A stretch of DNA of 64,000 nucleotides from Sporothrix humicola (lineage: Eukaryota > Ascomycota > Sordariomycetes > Ophiostomatales > Ophiostomataceae). Position numbers and translations under genes: made by a program. Under the pieces are notes generated by a model. It saw only the letters and a program-made list of their open reading frames with translations. It searched no databases and was not told the DNA's origin. The stretch lies in assembly GCA_021396245.1 (NCBI GenBank), contig WNYE01000085.1, positions 1-64,000 on the forward strand, read 5' to 3'. This document shows positions 34,210-46,478 of the stretch, piece after piece. The stretch's first letter is position 1; each line of letters begins with the position of its first letter.

Positions 34210-36076
34210 ATGTGGCGACGAACATACCTCTTCCTTATCCTGGTGCGGCTGTGGTTCGCAATGTCGCCAAGCTACCTGCACCCGGACGAGAACTTCCAAG
34301 GGCCGGAAGTGATTGCTGGTAAGACAGGCGCAAATCCGTTTATTTACTTGGGATATTTGCTTTTGGGGCGTTTGTTTTCGTTGGGGCAAGGGGCGACCTG
34401 CGTTTGGAGAGGATCGGCGGACGCGGCATTCCTCGCGCGTTGCGCCCGTGGGGTGCCGGAGCTCCCCATGTCTCGCCCGAAGCAGCTTCTTGAAGCCTTT
34501 GGAGCTGTGCCTCGACGCACTGGCACGCTTGGCTCAATCCAAGCTTTTTTTAGGCGTTGCTCTCTTTGTTCTTTCCTATGAGGTCACTATACTAACGACG
34601 CCTCTTTGTGCTACAGGCGAAGTGTTTAGCTATCCTGTCCGACTTACCTGGGAATTCACCAGCGACCACCCGATCCGAAGCGTCTTTCCATTATGGCCGG
34701 TTTACGGCCTCCCGATGTTTTTGCTGCGGTGGTTGTGGATCGGCAATGGCGGCGACGGCGAGATTCCCCCACACGTTGTCTTCTGGGTTCTGCGCATCCT
34801 CATGTTCATCATGAACTTTGTGCTTCTGGACTGGGCAGTCTACGAGCTGGTGCCGGCCAAACGCCACCGGCAGACGGCGGTGCTTCTCGTCGCGTCGTCG
34901 TACGTGACCTGGACGTACCAGACACACACGTTCTCAAACTCGGTGGAGACGCTGGTGGTTGCCTGGAGCCTGGTGCTGATCGACCGCATCGTTGAAGGAC
35001 GGCAAGACCGTGCTTCGGTGCTGGCTCCCACGATCCTTGGCATCGTCGTGGTGTTTGGCATATTCAACAGAATCACCTTTCCTGCCTTTTTGCTGATTCC
35101 CGGCCTTCGTTTAATACCCTACTTTCTTAACAGACCTTTATCCTTTGCAGCGATGGCCTTGTCTGGCATCGTAACTACGATTGTTGCCATTGCCTTCGAC
35201 ACTGCCTTTTACACACCGCACCAGATCTCCTGGGGAGACCTTCTTTTCCGCCCCGTTATCACACCTCTTAATAATCTCCTCTACAACATGTCGCCCGCGA
35301 ATCTCGCCCAGCACGGTCTGCACCCTTGGTACCAGCACCTGCTGGCCAACATTCCGCTGTTGATCGGCCCCGCAGCGGCGCTTCTCTTCCTCCAGCCACA
35401 CCTTTCCCTGCGGCTTTATTCGGCCGTTTCGGGCATTTTTGTGCTGTCGATTTTCCAGCATCAAGAAGCACGCTTCCTGCTGCCCACGATCCCGCTGATC
35501 CTGTCGTCGGTGCAGCTCCCGCGCAACTCGCGCCTGCTTAATGCGTGGGTCGCCGCATGGATCGCGTTTAATGCGGTCCTCGGTATTCTCATGGGGATCT
35601 ACCACCAGGGTGGTATTGTGCCGACCCAGATCTTTATGAGCCGGCAACCGGATGCAACGAACGCGATCTGGTGGAAGACATACAGCCCTCCGATCTGGCT
35701 GCTCAACGGCAAGAACGAGGTGCTTCAGACGCGCGACGTCATGGGCATGCCGGGCCCGGAGCTCATGGAGCAGCTGGCGGAGCTGGCAACGTGCGACACG
35801 CCGGCGGACCGGCGCAACAACGAATACCTCAAAGAGAAGAACGGCACATACCTTATCGCGCCATTGTCGGCAACGTGGCTCGACCGGTACCTGCCGAACA
35901 AGGGCCTCGAGGGCCTGCGCTTCCGCCAAGTGTGGACCTACCGCCAGCACCTGAACCTCGACGACCTGGACTGGGGTGACGATGGCGTGTGGAACACGTT
36001 GTCGCGGGTCATCGGGCGGCGTGGCATTGCGGCATACCGCGTGACCAAGAGCTGTCCCGAGAAGCGGAGGCGGTAG
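34210..36076 (+). CDS. smp3: GPI mannosyltransferase 4 (GT22 family)
   Basis: ER membrane enzyme adding the fourth, side-branch mannose to the GPI anchor precursor from dolichol-phosphate mannose. Exons 34210-34318 and 34617-36076 give 522 residues (yeast Smp3 is about 516). The first luminal loop carries HPDEN (24-28), the acidic HPDE-type motif of GT22 enzymes, followed by GPEVIAGEVFSYPVRLTWEF and the WPVYGLPM block, which favour Smp3 over Gpi10 or Alg9/12. Many hydrophobic segments follow, with HQEARFLLPTIPL near the middle, conserved in the family. The intron is 298 nt, long for this window, with GTAAGA, an ACTAAC branch and CTACAG. Confidence 0.93.
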
Positions 36077-36693
36077 ACGCTCTTCTTTTAACCTTTAACC
36101 TTGTAATTTTATTCTCTCTTCTCCCATCTTTCTTCTTTATTCCACCTCTCTCTCCCCTACTTTATTTTATTTATTTTGCTTTGGGATCTTTTATTTCTAT
36201 GGGCTTTTGTCCCTGGGCTGCGGACTGGCTGGAGGGATGGACTGCGGATTGCACGGCTGGCTTCTTGGGTTTTATCTATTACTTTTCGTTTACTTTTCTG
36301 GTTTGGAGCGTGCGGGTTAGAAAATACATAGACATTTGTTTTCGGGGGAGTTCGACTACAGTTTGTTCGTCGGACTCCGTATTATTTCTTTTATTTATTA
36401 GCGTTACTGGAGAGAATACACGAACAGTGCGGGGTTCTTTCTATGACTGTCTGTGCCCACCAAAATATGCAGTGAAATACAGTAGGAATCGGGGTCTGTA
36501 CACGGTCTCGGCTTTTGGTGCAAATGCGACCCGCCAATGGGCTGATTGCTTTTCGACTTTTCTTGACCAAGACACACCACGAGCTCCGACGTCAGTCTTT
36601 TCACAAGCCGCGACGCACCAACTGTTGAATCTAGACTCGACAGCACACAAGTTATTGGAAGCGCACGACCACAGAGCAATTTCACCAGCAACA
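36077..36693. other. Intergenic region between smp3 and pet100
   Basis: This is T-rich smp3 3' region followed by pet100 promoter sequence. Large open frames reading through here are chance extensions. No separate gene is seen. Confidence 0.6.
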
Positions 36694-37058
36694 ATGGGCG
36701 GCTTAAATCTGGAAGTTTTCAAGGTACGTCTGGTTTTCTTCTTTTCGTCGTCCCTTCTTTTGCGCATCCTGTCTCTTCTTCCCCTGTTCGCGACCCCCGC
36801 TAACCTGTGCGCCCTCAGTTCGGCATGTATGTCATGTTCCCGATTGGCATCATGTACTACTTTGGCACGAACCTCGACAATCGCTTCGCCGTGCCCGACT
36901 TCTGGCCCAAGGCCGAGAACGCCAACCGCATCCCGACCGAGCGCGACGAGATCCACGCCGAACTGCAGCGTCTGCGGGCGCGCCGGCTGTACCAGCGGGA
37001 CCGGAGACTGGCAGAAGAGGCGGCGCGGCCGCAGCCGCCGAGCGAGGAGTCGAACTAA
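36694..37058 (+). CDS. pet100: Cytochrome c oxidase assembly protein Pet100
   Basis: Inner-membrane chaperone for assembly of a cytochrome c oxidase subcomplex. Exons 36694-36723 and 36819-37058 give 89 residues. The N-terminus MGGLNLEVFKFGMYVMFPIG followed by IMYYFGTNLDNRF is diagnostic: a short matrix/targeting start and one membrane span. Then VPDFWPKAENANRIPTERDE, and a charged, coiled-coil-like tail (EIHAELQRLRARRLYQRDRR) rich in Arg and Glu. The intron (95 nt) has GTACGT, a GCTAAC branch and CAG. It is tail to tail with a YebC/TACO1-family gene 306 bases away. Confidence 0.94.
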
Positions 37059-37364
37059 GAGGGGACAGATATGGAGGGAAAGAAGGATCATGACATCATT
37101 TGACGGCGTTTTTGTTTTCAATTTTGTTTTCGTTGCTTTCACGACTTGCTTCGAAGGGACGACGGCGCACGGCACAAAAATTGGCACAGACGGTCCTACG
37201 TGGCGTCTGTTTGACTGTTTCTTTTGTTGGTTTCTGGGTTTGCTTGTTGCATTTGTACATTGCTCATGGGATTGTTGTATATATACAGATACCGGCCCCT
37301 GTCTATCTTCACTCTATACCTTTGTCTATTGCCTTTTGCTTTCCGTGTTCGTTACAATGCTGGC
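37059..37364. other. Short convergent intergenic region
   Basis: 306 bases between the stops of pet100 and the YebC/TACO1 gene. T-rich; shared 3' region. Confidence 0.6.
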
Positions 37365-38375
37365 CTACCAGTCTAGATCCTGCACCAGCTGCTGCCACAC
37401 TTCGTCGGATGCTTCGCCCTGCGCCACATTCGAGTAGATGGCCTTAACTTCGGGATACGCACGCAAGGCGGCCACCAATTCCACCAGTTTGCGGTTCTCG
37501 GCCGAGCTTTCTCCTTTGCCGTTTCCAAGCGGCGCCAGAGTCTCGTTGGTCGACCAGACTGTATCGGCGCTGACGACAGCCAGGTTTGGCGCCTTGAAGC
37601 GGCCTTCTTCCACGGCCGCGACCACGGGCCCCGTCTTGAGGGGCTCTGTCCACACGACGAGGTTGCCGTCGTCGTAGTCGTCGACGTCTTCGGCGCCGGC
37701 CTCTATTGCGTCCTCCAGGATCTCATCCACCGACACGGGCGCTGCGTCGTTCGCCCCGGCCGACTCGACATCGCCTTCCGTCTCCTTCGGTCCCAGGACC
37801 ACGCGTCCTTGCCGCGTGAAGAGGAACTTGGTCGGCGACAATGTGCCGCCTTTCCGCTTGATAATGGCATTCAGTTCTTGCATCACGTGGGCCTTGTTTT
37901 CTGTCTCCAGGTCCACAATCAGGGCCACCGATGGCGGCATCATGATCTCGTACGTGGCCGCCTCTAGCCTCGCGCCCGTTGCCGACTTGCCCTGACCACG
38001 GGCAATGGCTGCCTCGATCACGGTTTTGGGAACGCCCGCCTTTTTGGCGCTGTTGACGACTGAGGCAAGTTGCGGGTTCATGTTCACGTCCGCGCCGTAC
38101 ACTGTCTTGTTAGTAGGGCGACTGCTGAATGTAGGCGCCAGAAGGAAGAAGAACTCACATTGTGAATATAGTGCAATATTCTTGGAGAGCGTGCTGCGAA
38201 GCTGTGTCTTTTTTGCATCGGCCGCGCCTTTTTCATGCTTGATCTTGGACCAGCGATTGTGCCCGCTGGCGACGGCTGGCGATGTTGTGAAGCTGCGGCA
38301 GCATTGTGCACATGCGTACCGTACCCATGAGGACGGTGCTGGCCGTAGACTGGCTAAAGAGGGTGCTGGCGGCAT
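37365..38375 (-). CDS. Mitochondrial YebC/TACO1-family translational regulator
   Basis: Family members bind the mitochondrial ribosome; human TACO1 promotes COX1 translation and yeast Dpc29 is the fungal counterpart. Exons on the minus strand are 38375-38159 and 38101-37365, giving 317 residues. An Arg/Ser-rich N-terminus without acidic residues fits a mitochondrial presequence ending near SFTTSPAVA (28-36). The YebC signature GHNRWSKIKHEKG is at 38-50, followed by NPQLASVVNSAKKAGVPK and IEAAIARGQGK. The 57-nt intron has GTGAGT, a CTAAC branch and CAG. It is also open and in frame, so an unspliced form with 19 extra residues would read through. Splicing restores the family sequence SQLYGADVN, which argues that it is removed. 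Confidence 0.93.
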   Translation of the reverse strand: MPPAPSLASLRPAPSSWVRYACAQCCRSFTTSPAVASGHNRWSKIKHEKGAADAKKTQLRSTLSKNIALYSQCEFFFLLAPTFSSRPTNKTVYGADVNMNPQLASVVNSAKKAGVPKTVIEAAIARGQGKSATGARLEAATYEIMMPPSVALIVDLETENKAHVMQELNAIIKRKGGTLSPTKFLFTRQGRVVLGPKETEGDVESAGANDAAPVSVDEILEDAIEAGAEDVDDYDDGNLVVWTEPLKTGPVVAAVEEGRFKAPNLAVVSADTVWSTNETLAPLGNGKGESSAENRKLVELVAALRAYPEVKAIYSNVAQGEASDEVWQQLVQDLDW

Positions 38376-39064
38376 TTTGGGTGCGGTTGTTGTGAAATGA
38401 AGCTTTTAAAAACGAATACGGCGTTCAACGTAGCGCCGTGATATGTAGACTTCTAGCGCCGAGCCGTTGTAAACAGCGCTGTATCAAAGTCAGATGAGCG
38501 CGCTGTGGCGGAGGAATTTTTCATCTCATAGCCGGAATGGCCCCGCCAAAATTCACCGTCTGAGACTTCTGTCAGTGGCTGCTTCGCTTCAGTGCTTGAG
38601 TGCTCCTTTCGCTGGAGCTCTGGAGGGGCGTGTGGACCCTAGCACCTGATTGGCTGCAGACCATCCCCAGTGCTATTAAGAACAACACCTCTCCAGATGG
38701 CAGGTGCGGCCCGCCAATTCGACCGGAGAAGGCAACTGCAACTCCAACCACATCTGCACCTGCCACAACACACCGCACGACCAAGCTTGGAGAACCAACC
38801 CCCTTTTTGGATTCTTCAAGTTTTGTCAACAACACCACTCGTTTATTTAAAAACCTTTGCCTTCGACAAGAAGCTCACGACGCCCACACGGCACTGATTC
38901 CACGGGCAGCTGTCCTGCCACACCGTGCCCCCCTTTCTGTGTCTCCTCGACGGCCCCTCGCTCGTCAACCCATTCCACAACCTTTTGGCCTCGACCTTCC
39001 TCGATTTCCCTAAATATCTCGACCTTATCGATTCCACCCGAATCGCCGAATACACTCTGCCCAG
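38376..39064. other. Divergent promoter region (YebC/TACO1 gene and laa1)
   Basis: 689 bases between two divergent starts. The right half is C/A-rich leader of laa1. Nothing else is seen. Confidence 0.6.
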
Positions 39065-42000
39065 ATGTCGTCGGCTGCCTCGCCGGCCCCCGAGGCCAGC
39101 AACGGCGGTGCGGACGATGCGGCCGCCGTCGCGGCGGCTGCAGCCGCAGCCACGGCCGCCACAGCCAACGCCGCCGCCGCTTCGACCAGTCCGCATCCGG
39201 AGCTCGACACGATGCATCTTTCTAACCTGCCTGTCGAGCAGCAAGAGCTGACGCTGCTGCAGTTCGCAGCGACGCTCGACGCCCATGTTCGTGTGCTCGA
39301 GCCCGACGATTGCACCGCCCAGCAGTTCTACCTCAAGAAGGAGATCTTCAAGATCTTGAATCTGACCACACCTCCGCCGTCACGTGTCGTCCGCAACACG
39401 CTTGGCCGCTGCTTGGCCCACGTCCTCGGAAAGGGCGACCGCAAGCTGTTGTTTGAGACGATCAACGACCTCAACGCGGTCATTGCTAATGGCGGTGTGA
39501 AAGTGCGCACCGCCGACGCTTCTTCGAGCAGCAATAGCTCTGGAAACGCTGTCTCGGCGGCCGAGGCGTCCAACCGCACAAAACACGCCGCTGTCGTCTG
39601 TCTCGGCGACGTCTTTGGCGCCGCCGGCGACAGCGCCATCAGCTTGCACCAGCTGACAACCTCGACGCTCATGAAAATGCTCAAAGCTGCCCAGAACCAC
39701 GCCGGACTGCGTGCGGCTGTTTTTGTCGCCTTTTCCAAGCTTGTCACCTGTATCGGCACAAGTGTCGATGAGAACATTGCCCGCGACATGTGGAAGCAGG
39801 CCCGCAATCATGCGTCCGGCGACAAGGGCGCCCTGGTATCGGTGGCCGCCTGCCGCTGCTTGATCGCTCTTGTCCGCTATACGACGTACTTTGACACGTC
39901 GAGCGACTTTGACAGTCTCAGCAAGACCATCTTCAAGACTATTGACGCTCCCTCGCCGCATGTTCGCCGAGCAGCTGCCGACTGTCTTGTCGAGGCCATG
40001 GTCAAGGGCTACGCCGAGGCCGTGAGCGGCGGTAGCGGTGGCGCTGGAGGCGGCGAAGGAGGCGGAGGTCTGGGCCGTGCCATGTCGACACGCAAGTCCG
40101 TGCGCCCCAAAGCCCTCAAGCGTCAGTCGACTATCCCGACCAATCTGCAGGATGACGACGATCTTCCTGGGTCGCGTGCAAGCAGCCCGGGCCCTTCACG
40201 CAGCAGCCATAATGTCCTTTCCCTGCCGCTGGTCGACATGCTCAAGACACTCTCAACACACTACGTCCGCCTGTCCACGACGAACCGTGCTCGCGCCGCC
40301 ATCGGTATTTGCTACGGCCGTGTTCTTCAACGTCTCGGCGAAAAGGCCGTCGAGCTCAACTACCCCAAGATTATCGAGAACCTGTCTGTCGACCTACTCG
40401 GCCATGCCAATATTGCCAACAACCGCTACCGCCTTCTCGTATCGCGCCGCATTGTCGACACCATCGTGCAGGATATTGTCGGTCGCCGTATTCTGAGCGA
40501 GGCTGGCCAGGTTGCTGCTGCCAAGGCTCTCATTAACGAAGTCCTCAAGAACTATCCTCAGGTCATCAAGGAGCGTCCCGAGCCCAGCAAGCACACTTTG
40601 GTTGTGACCCTCGGCGCTCTTGCATCGCTCATCTCTTCACTCGGCTCGGCGGCCAACGGCTTCGCAGAATCCTGCCGCGATGGCCTTTTGCAGCTTCTGC
40701 CCCACCCTACTTACAGCGTGCAGGTCCACGCTGCCGCATGTCTCAAGGCCTTTGTGCTTGCTTGCCCCCAACAGCTCTTGCCTTGTCTGTCCGTGTGCAT
40801 GAACAGCCTGTCACGCGAGCTGGGCCAGCTTAGCGGTGCCGGTGGTAGCAGCACTCACCAACATCGCCGCTGTCTTGGCTTCTCGTACGGTTTGGCCGCC
40901 ACTCTCAGCGCCAGTCCCCAGCGCCCTCTCTATGGCTCGGTTGATATCAATAGCCGTGTTCTCACTATGGCAACCAACCTGCTCAAGACGAGCGGTAAGC
41001 TCGAGCTTCGTGTTGCTAGTGTCCAGATCCAGGTCGCCTGGATTCTTATTGGTGGTCTCATGTCCCTCGGTCCCAACTTTGTCAAGATCCATTTGTCGCA
41101 GATGCTGCTTCTCTGGAAGAACGCCCTGCCCAAGCCTCTGGCCAAGGACAATGTTGCCTCGCGCAACTACCTCGAGACTTCGTTTTTGACGCACGTTCGC
41201 GACTGTGCTCTTGGCTCTATCCTCGCCTTTTTGCAGTACAACAGCCGCCTCCTGACTGTCGACGTCTCCAAGCGCATTGCTGCCATGTTGCAGCACACCA
41301 CGGCTTTTTTGCGCACTCTTCCCGCCCGCAAGGTCACCGATGACATGTCCCAGCGCCTGACTCCTGCTCTCCAGCTGCATGACCTCGACGTCATGGTCCA
41401 GCGCCGTGTCTTGCAGTGCTATCTACGCCTCATTAACATGGCTCCCGCTGGCAGCAGCGAGGCTCTTCTGCAGTCCAACCTGCTGACCCTTGTCATCTCG
41501 CTCTTTGCCGACCCGGACAACTACGGCGCCGGTTCGCTTAGTGCCTCTATTGCCACCGCTGCTGGTACCTTTGAGACGATCTGGGACGTCGCCGACAATG
41601 CCGGGTTTGGTGTGACCGGTCTTGTGTCTGGCTTCAAGGTCCGCGGCCTGCCCGGCCAGCACGAGAAGAATGCCGCCGAGGAGGAGGAGCAACAGCAGCT
41701 TTTGTCGACTCTGGACGAGACGGCTGGCCCCGAAGGCGTTATTGAGAGTCTGCTGCTGTCTCCAGTTTGCGGCGCTTTCGAACATGACGCTTCCCTCCTT
41801 TACGTTGAGAACAACGTCGTCCGTACGGCCGACAGTAGCTCCTCGAGCAACAGCGCGCTGCTTCCTGACCCGCCTGCCACGGATGTTGTCAACCTGGCCA
41901 TCCAGCTCTTTGCCTACGTCTTTCCTCTCACTCCCGCCAAGGTCCAGGAGAGTATCCTCGAGCAGGTCGCTACGTTCATGTCTGCTGGCTCTCTGCAGCG

Positions 42001-45000
42001 TGACCCGGGCCGGAAGGCCGCCATCAACGTCAACGTTGCCGTTGCCCTGCTGTCCACCCTGAAAGTGGCTGTCAAGGAGACACAGGCCCCGGCCGGCAAC
42101 ATCACCGACCAGAAGGTCGAGAAACTGCTGCAGGACCTCGTTCGCGGCTTTGTCATTGACCCGGACCAGTATGTCCGCAGTATCGGTTACTCTGCCGTTG
42201 GTCGTCTATGCAACGCTTGCGGCAATGCTTTCACGAGTCATGAGATTAAGTACTTGGTCGACACCATTGTCGTTAACCGCGAACCCAGTGCGCGTGCGGG
42301 TTGTGCCATGGCCCTTGGCTGTATTCAGACCAAAGTCGGCGGCATGGCAGCCGGCTACCATCTCAAGACCATTCTGGGCATCCTAATGTCCCTCTGCAAC
42401 GACCCTCACCCGACTGTGCACTTTTGGGCACTCGAAGCCTTTGCGCGCGCCTCGGATGCTGCCGGCCTCAACTTCTCCAGCTACGTGTCTAGTACACTCG
42501 GTATGCTGGCCCAGCTGTACGGCTCCGAGAACCACCACGCCGAGGTCGCTTCTGCCGTGTCCATGAATCTCGAGCTCGACCTTAGCACCACCGCCGCTAT
42601 TGCCCGGTGTGTCGACGCCCTCGTCAATGTGTTGGGACCCGACCTGCAGGAGACGACCAAGTCGCGCGAGCTGATCTTTACTCTTGTGCGCCAGTTTCAG
42701 GACGAGGATGATCGCCAAGTCCAGCGTGCCAGCCTCGCCTGTCTCGAGCACCTGTCCCTCTACGCGCCAGGATATGTCGACTTCAACGACTACGTTAAGT
42801 TGCTGCAGCGCTACATGCAGTCCGACCACCAAGGCTTACGTGACGCCGCTGTCGATGGCCTTTACAACCTGATGAAGCGGAATGCCGACGAGGTGATGGC
42901 CGCCGCCCTTCCCGGTCTTGAGGACCAGCTGTGGCTCGTGCTTGATCGCCACCCATCCCACGACGGCATTCGCAACATCTTCCGCAATTGGATGCGCCAG
43001 GCCTGTCTCCATGACACCACGGGCTGGCTGCAGCGTTTCCAGCGTGTCCTCAAAATGACACGCCCCAAGGTGCCCGAGACCACGCGCCTTGCCGCCACTT
43101 TCCAGAAGAATGCCTTCCGCGGTACGGCGATCGACCTCCAGGATGAAGAAGTGGCTGGTCTCGGCTCGGGTGACCGTGATGATGGCCAGAACAAGGACGA
43201 CGGCGACCAGCCTGGTATTGGAGCCGCCTCGTCTGGCGGTAATGGTGCAGCTGATGCAGGATCTGGTGCAGCTGCAGGAAGCGCGCCCACTGGTGCCCCG
43301 AGCTCGTCAAACGCTGTCGTTGCGGCCGCCGCTGCTGCCACGACTGCAGCAGCTGGGTCTGATGTCGAGCCGCTTCGTTGGCAGATCACAGCCTTTGTTC
43401 TGAGCTTGCTGAACGAAGTATTCCAGCTCGTTGGAAAGGATGCTGCGGCCACGGCGAGCGTTGGTGGCGATATTTCGCCTGCACAGGCTGCTCTCCAGAG
43501 CAAGATTGCCGATGTTGTGCGCATGGCCTTCTCGGCATCGACGTCTTCAGTGCTGGAGCAGCGCATTTGGGGTCTCAAGATCGTCGGCGCGTTGCTCCGC
43601 ATGTTTGGCAAGACGCCCGACCCCGACTTTGAAGAGGCCATGATCCTCGAGCAGTTCCAGGCCCAGATCAGCTCGGCACTGACTCCCGCGTTTGCCGCTG
43701 ATTCGTCACCCGAACTGGCCTCTGAGGCTGTACACGTCTGTGCCGCCTTTGTGGCAACGGGTATTGTCACCGATGTCGACCGTATGGGCCGCATCCTCAA
43801 GACGCTCGTTGGCGCGCTGGAAAACTTTATGACCGACAGCGACAACGTCGGCATTGGCGACCTCAAGGGTCTCAGTGCCAATGCCCAGGTCATGGTCAAG
43901 ATGTCTGTCTTTGCCGCCTGGGCCGAGCTGCAGGTCGCCAGTCTTGAACAGCAGTACCTGGTGGATGTCCTTCGGCCGCACATTGGCAAGCTGACGCCGC
44001 TGTGGCTCGAGTCGCTCCGCGAGTTTGCCCGTCTTCGCTTCGAGCCGGATATCTCCATGACTCTGGGCCCTCCCTCGCTGTCCGGCAGTCTCGACACAAT
44101 CTATGCCGCACTCAACCGCGAGACACTACTGGCGTTCTACCAGGAGGCGTGGCTGAAGCTGGTGGATGCGATTGCCAGCTTGATCGAGCAGGACAGCGAG
44201 TTTGTGTTTGATGCGTTGGACGGCAAGCTGGCCGAAGACAATGACGAAGCCGACAGCGACCAGGTCAAGAACAACGAAAAGGCCGTGGCGTCGCTGTCAA
44301 ACGGTGGCCGGTCACCCTCGACGGCAACTGGACAGGGTAAGAAGAAGGGCGCCGACATCAACTATCGCGACGAGCCTGTGGCTTTCTTCTTTGTGCTGTT
44401 TGGCATTGCCTTTGAGGCTCTCGCAGCCCGCCAGGGCCACGCCGACTCGCTGGCAACGCCTGGCCAGACTCTTGAGATCTTGCTGGCTCTCAAGAAGATC
44501 TTGCACCCCAGCGTGTCTGGCCAGGCCATCTACCGCGACGCCATCTTCTCCGAGACGATGGACCTGCTGGACCGGCAGGTGCTGACGGAGGGCCTGGACG
44601 TGCAGGGCGTGATTGTCGAAATTGCACGCGCACTGTGCTTGGCCCACCCAGCAGCGCGCACTCGCGAACAGCCCGAGACAGGCGAGCTGTCGGACGACAT
44701 TGAGCAGCTGTTTGAGCTGACACGCATTATTGTGCTGGTGCTCTCTGGTCTGCTGCCAACGCTCTCGGAGCAGCCTCAAGGCTCGTCGGGCCCGCCGCCG
44801 ATGCGCTACCACATGACCGAGGAGGCTGTTTTGGTGCTGATCAAGACAGCGTTGGACGCGCTCGTCGACGCTGCCGAGGTGTTCCCTGCGATCATTCGCA
44901 CAGACCTGCACGCCTGTCTTGTGCACATCTTTGCCACGATTCTGGCGACGCCCGCGTGCCAGGAAGTGGTTGTGCCCCAAGCGCTGCCGACACTCAAGCG

Positions 45001-45960
45001 CTTTATTACGACGGCAACGACGGCAGCAGCCGGCGACGAGCAGACGGATGCCCAGATGCGTGGATGTCTGCGCCGGTTTTTGTCGGTGTATCTGACGGCA
45101 CAGAAGCGCGAGGAGGCAACGTCGCTGGCGTGTGTCAAGAACTCGCTGCTGGCCATTACGATTCTGTTTACGGCCGGCCACAACAACCTGTCAACGAACG
45201 ATCCGCTCGTTGTGCGCTTCCTCGATGAGCTCCTCGACTGCCTGACCGATCGGATGGTGAGTGTCTTCTTTTTTTTCTTCTTTTTTTTCATTACTTTTTA
45301 AATTTTATGACAACCTTGCTAACTATCTAGACTGCCAAGATTGCTGCCAACTGCTGCCGGTCGTTGCTCCTCCACACGCGCAACACAGCCGCCGATCAGA
45401 GCATCGGCCGTTACCTGTTGCCGAAACTGCTAGCATTTGTCACAAACGTCGAGCCCGAAGACCCTGAAGGCGCACGCGGTCTGGTCGCACAGACTTTGAG
45501 CGCCTTTGTTAAGCAGGCGGCGGCACAGGCGACGGCCACCAACGGCAGCGCCACCGAGGGCAACCGCACGTCTGTGGCAGTCGCGACAGCGCTCGTTCTC
45601 CCGGCGCTTCTGGCCCGTGCAGCCAAAGAGCTCGAGCAGTGGCAAGAAGCCAACCTGACAGAGGAACAGGCTGGAGGCGTGGGTGCAGCCGCCGAGGCCG
45701 ATCGCAGCAGGATCTACAAGGAGACGAGCAGGCTGCTACTGGAGCTGGCGTCGGCCGACCCGGCAGCGTTCCGCGGCGTTGTGGGCGGTCTCAACGAGAA
45801 GCAGCGGTCGTTTATGGAGGAAGTCATCAAGGCTGGACGGCAGGCAGAAGCTGCCAAACCAGCGGCGAGCAGCAATGGCCAGCCGACAATTGCGCTCAAG
45901 ATGGACTTTGGTGGGGTGGAGAGGGCGTGTGTGCTGAACGAAAGACAGAAGGATTTATGA
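39065..45960 (+). CDS. laa1: Laa1/HEATR5-type HEAT-repeat protein (AP-1 accessory)
   Basis: Large helical-repeat scaffold that works with the AP-1 clathrin adaptor at the trans-Golgi and endosomes. Exons 39065-45256 and 45331-45960 give 2273 residues, somewhat longer than yeast Laa1 (about 2014) and human HEATR5 (about 2070). The extra length comes from low-complexity inserts: poly-Ala at 16-41, Gly-rich near 322-336 and Ala/Gly/Ser-rich at about 1384-1432. HEAT-like pairs fill the rest. Typical blocks are HLSNLPVEQQELTLLQF near 50, HRRCLGFSYGLAATL near 600 and VNREPSARAGCAMALGCIQ near 1070-1090. The single intron (74 nt) contains long T runs. The protein is soluble, with no membrane segment. 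Confidence 0.92.
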
Positions 45961-46478
45961 GTGGTATTTTAGTTATTCAATGTTACGTCAATTTTGTTTA
46001 TAAGCCGCTTTAAGCACCTTTGATTTTTAGTGATTTATTTTGCATGTGCATGTTGGTCTTGCCTTTTGGATCTTTGAACAATGCCTTTCTTCAGGCAGGT
46101 GCAGCCCGGGGCAGTAGAGGTTCCTGGCCCGGGCGATTGTGGGGCCAATTGCGGGAAGACCCACCCGGCGCGCCATTCGATCGTCCGTTGGAAGGAGCAA
46201 GAAGCCGAGGCGACTCTCACCCTTCCACCCACTTTGACAGTGGCTTTTGCTCCCCAGATTGTATCAAAAATGCACGAAAAAATATGGGAAAAGTATGGGG
46301 TAAAATAACATGAAGCCATCGGGGAGCGGGTAGCGGCGTACTTTGTAAGAGCATAATGGCGTAATGGGGGAAGACTTGCACGAGACGGCTTGTTTATATA
46401 CTTTTTTCGATTTCCTTTTTCGAGATCGACAACTTTTACCTCTTTTCACTTACAAAATACACATTTGCATACACCCAA
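45961..46478. other. Intergenic region between laa1 and the esterase
   Basis: This is the laa1 3' region and the esterase promoter. No gene is supportable; a small open frame near 46.1 kb has no motif. Confidence 0.6.

Noticed and set aside
35989..37437. 482-codon plus-strand frame covering the smp3 end and pet100
   Set aside because: It runs through T-rich 3' sequence and pet100 in the wrong frame; pet100 splicing explains the region.
42862..44097. 411-codon minus-strand frame inside laa1
   Set aside because: Ser/Arg/Ala-rich translation of the complement of GC-rich codons; no motif.
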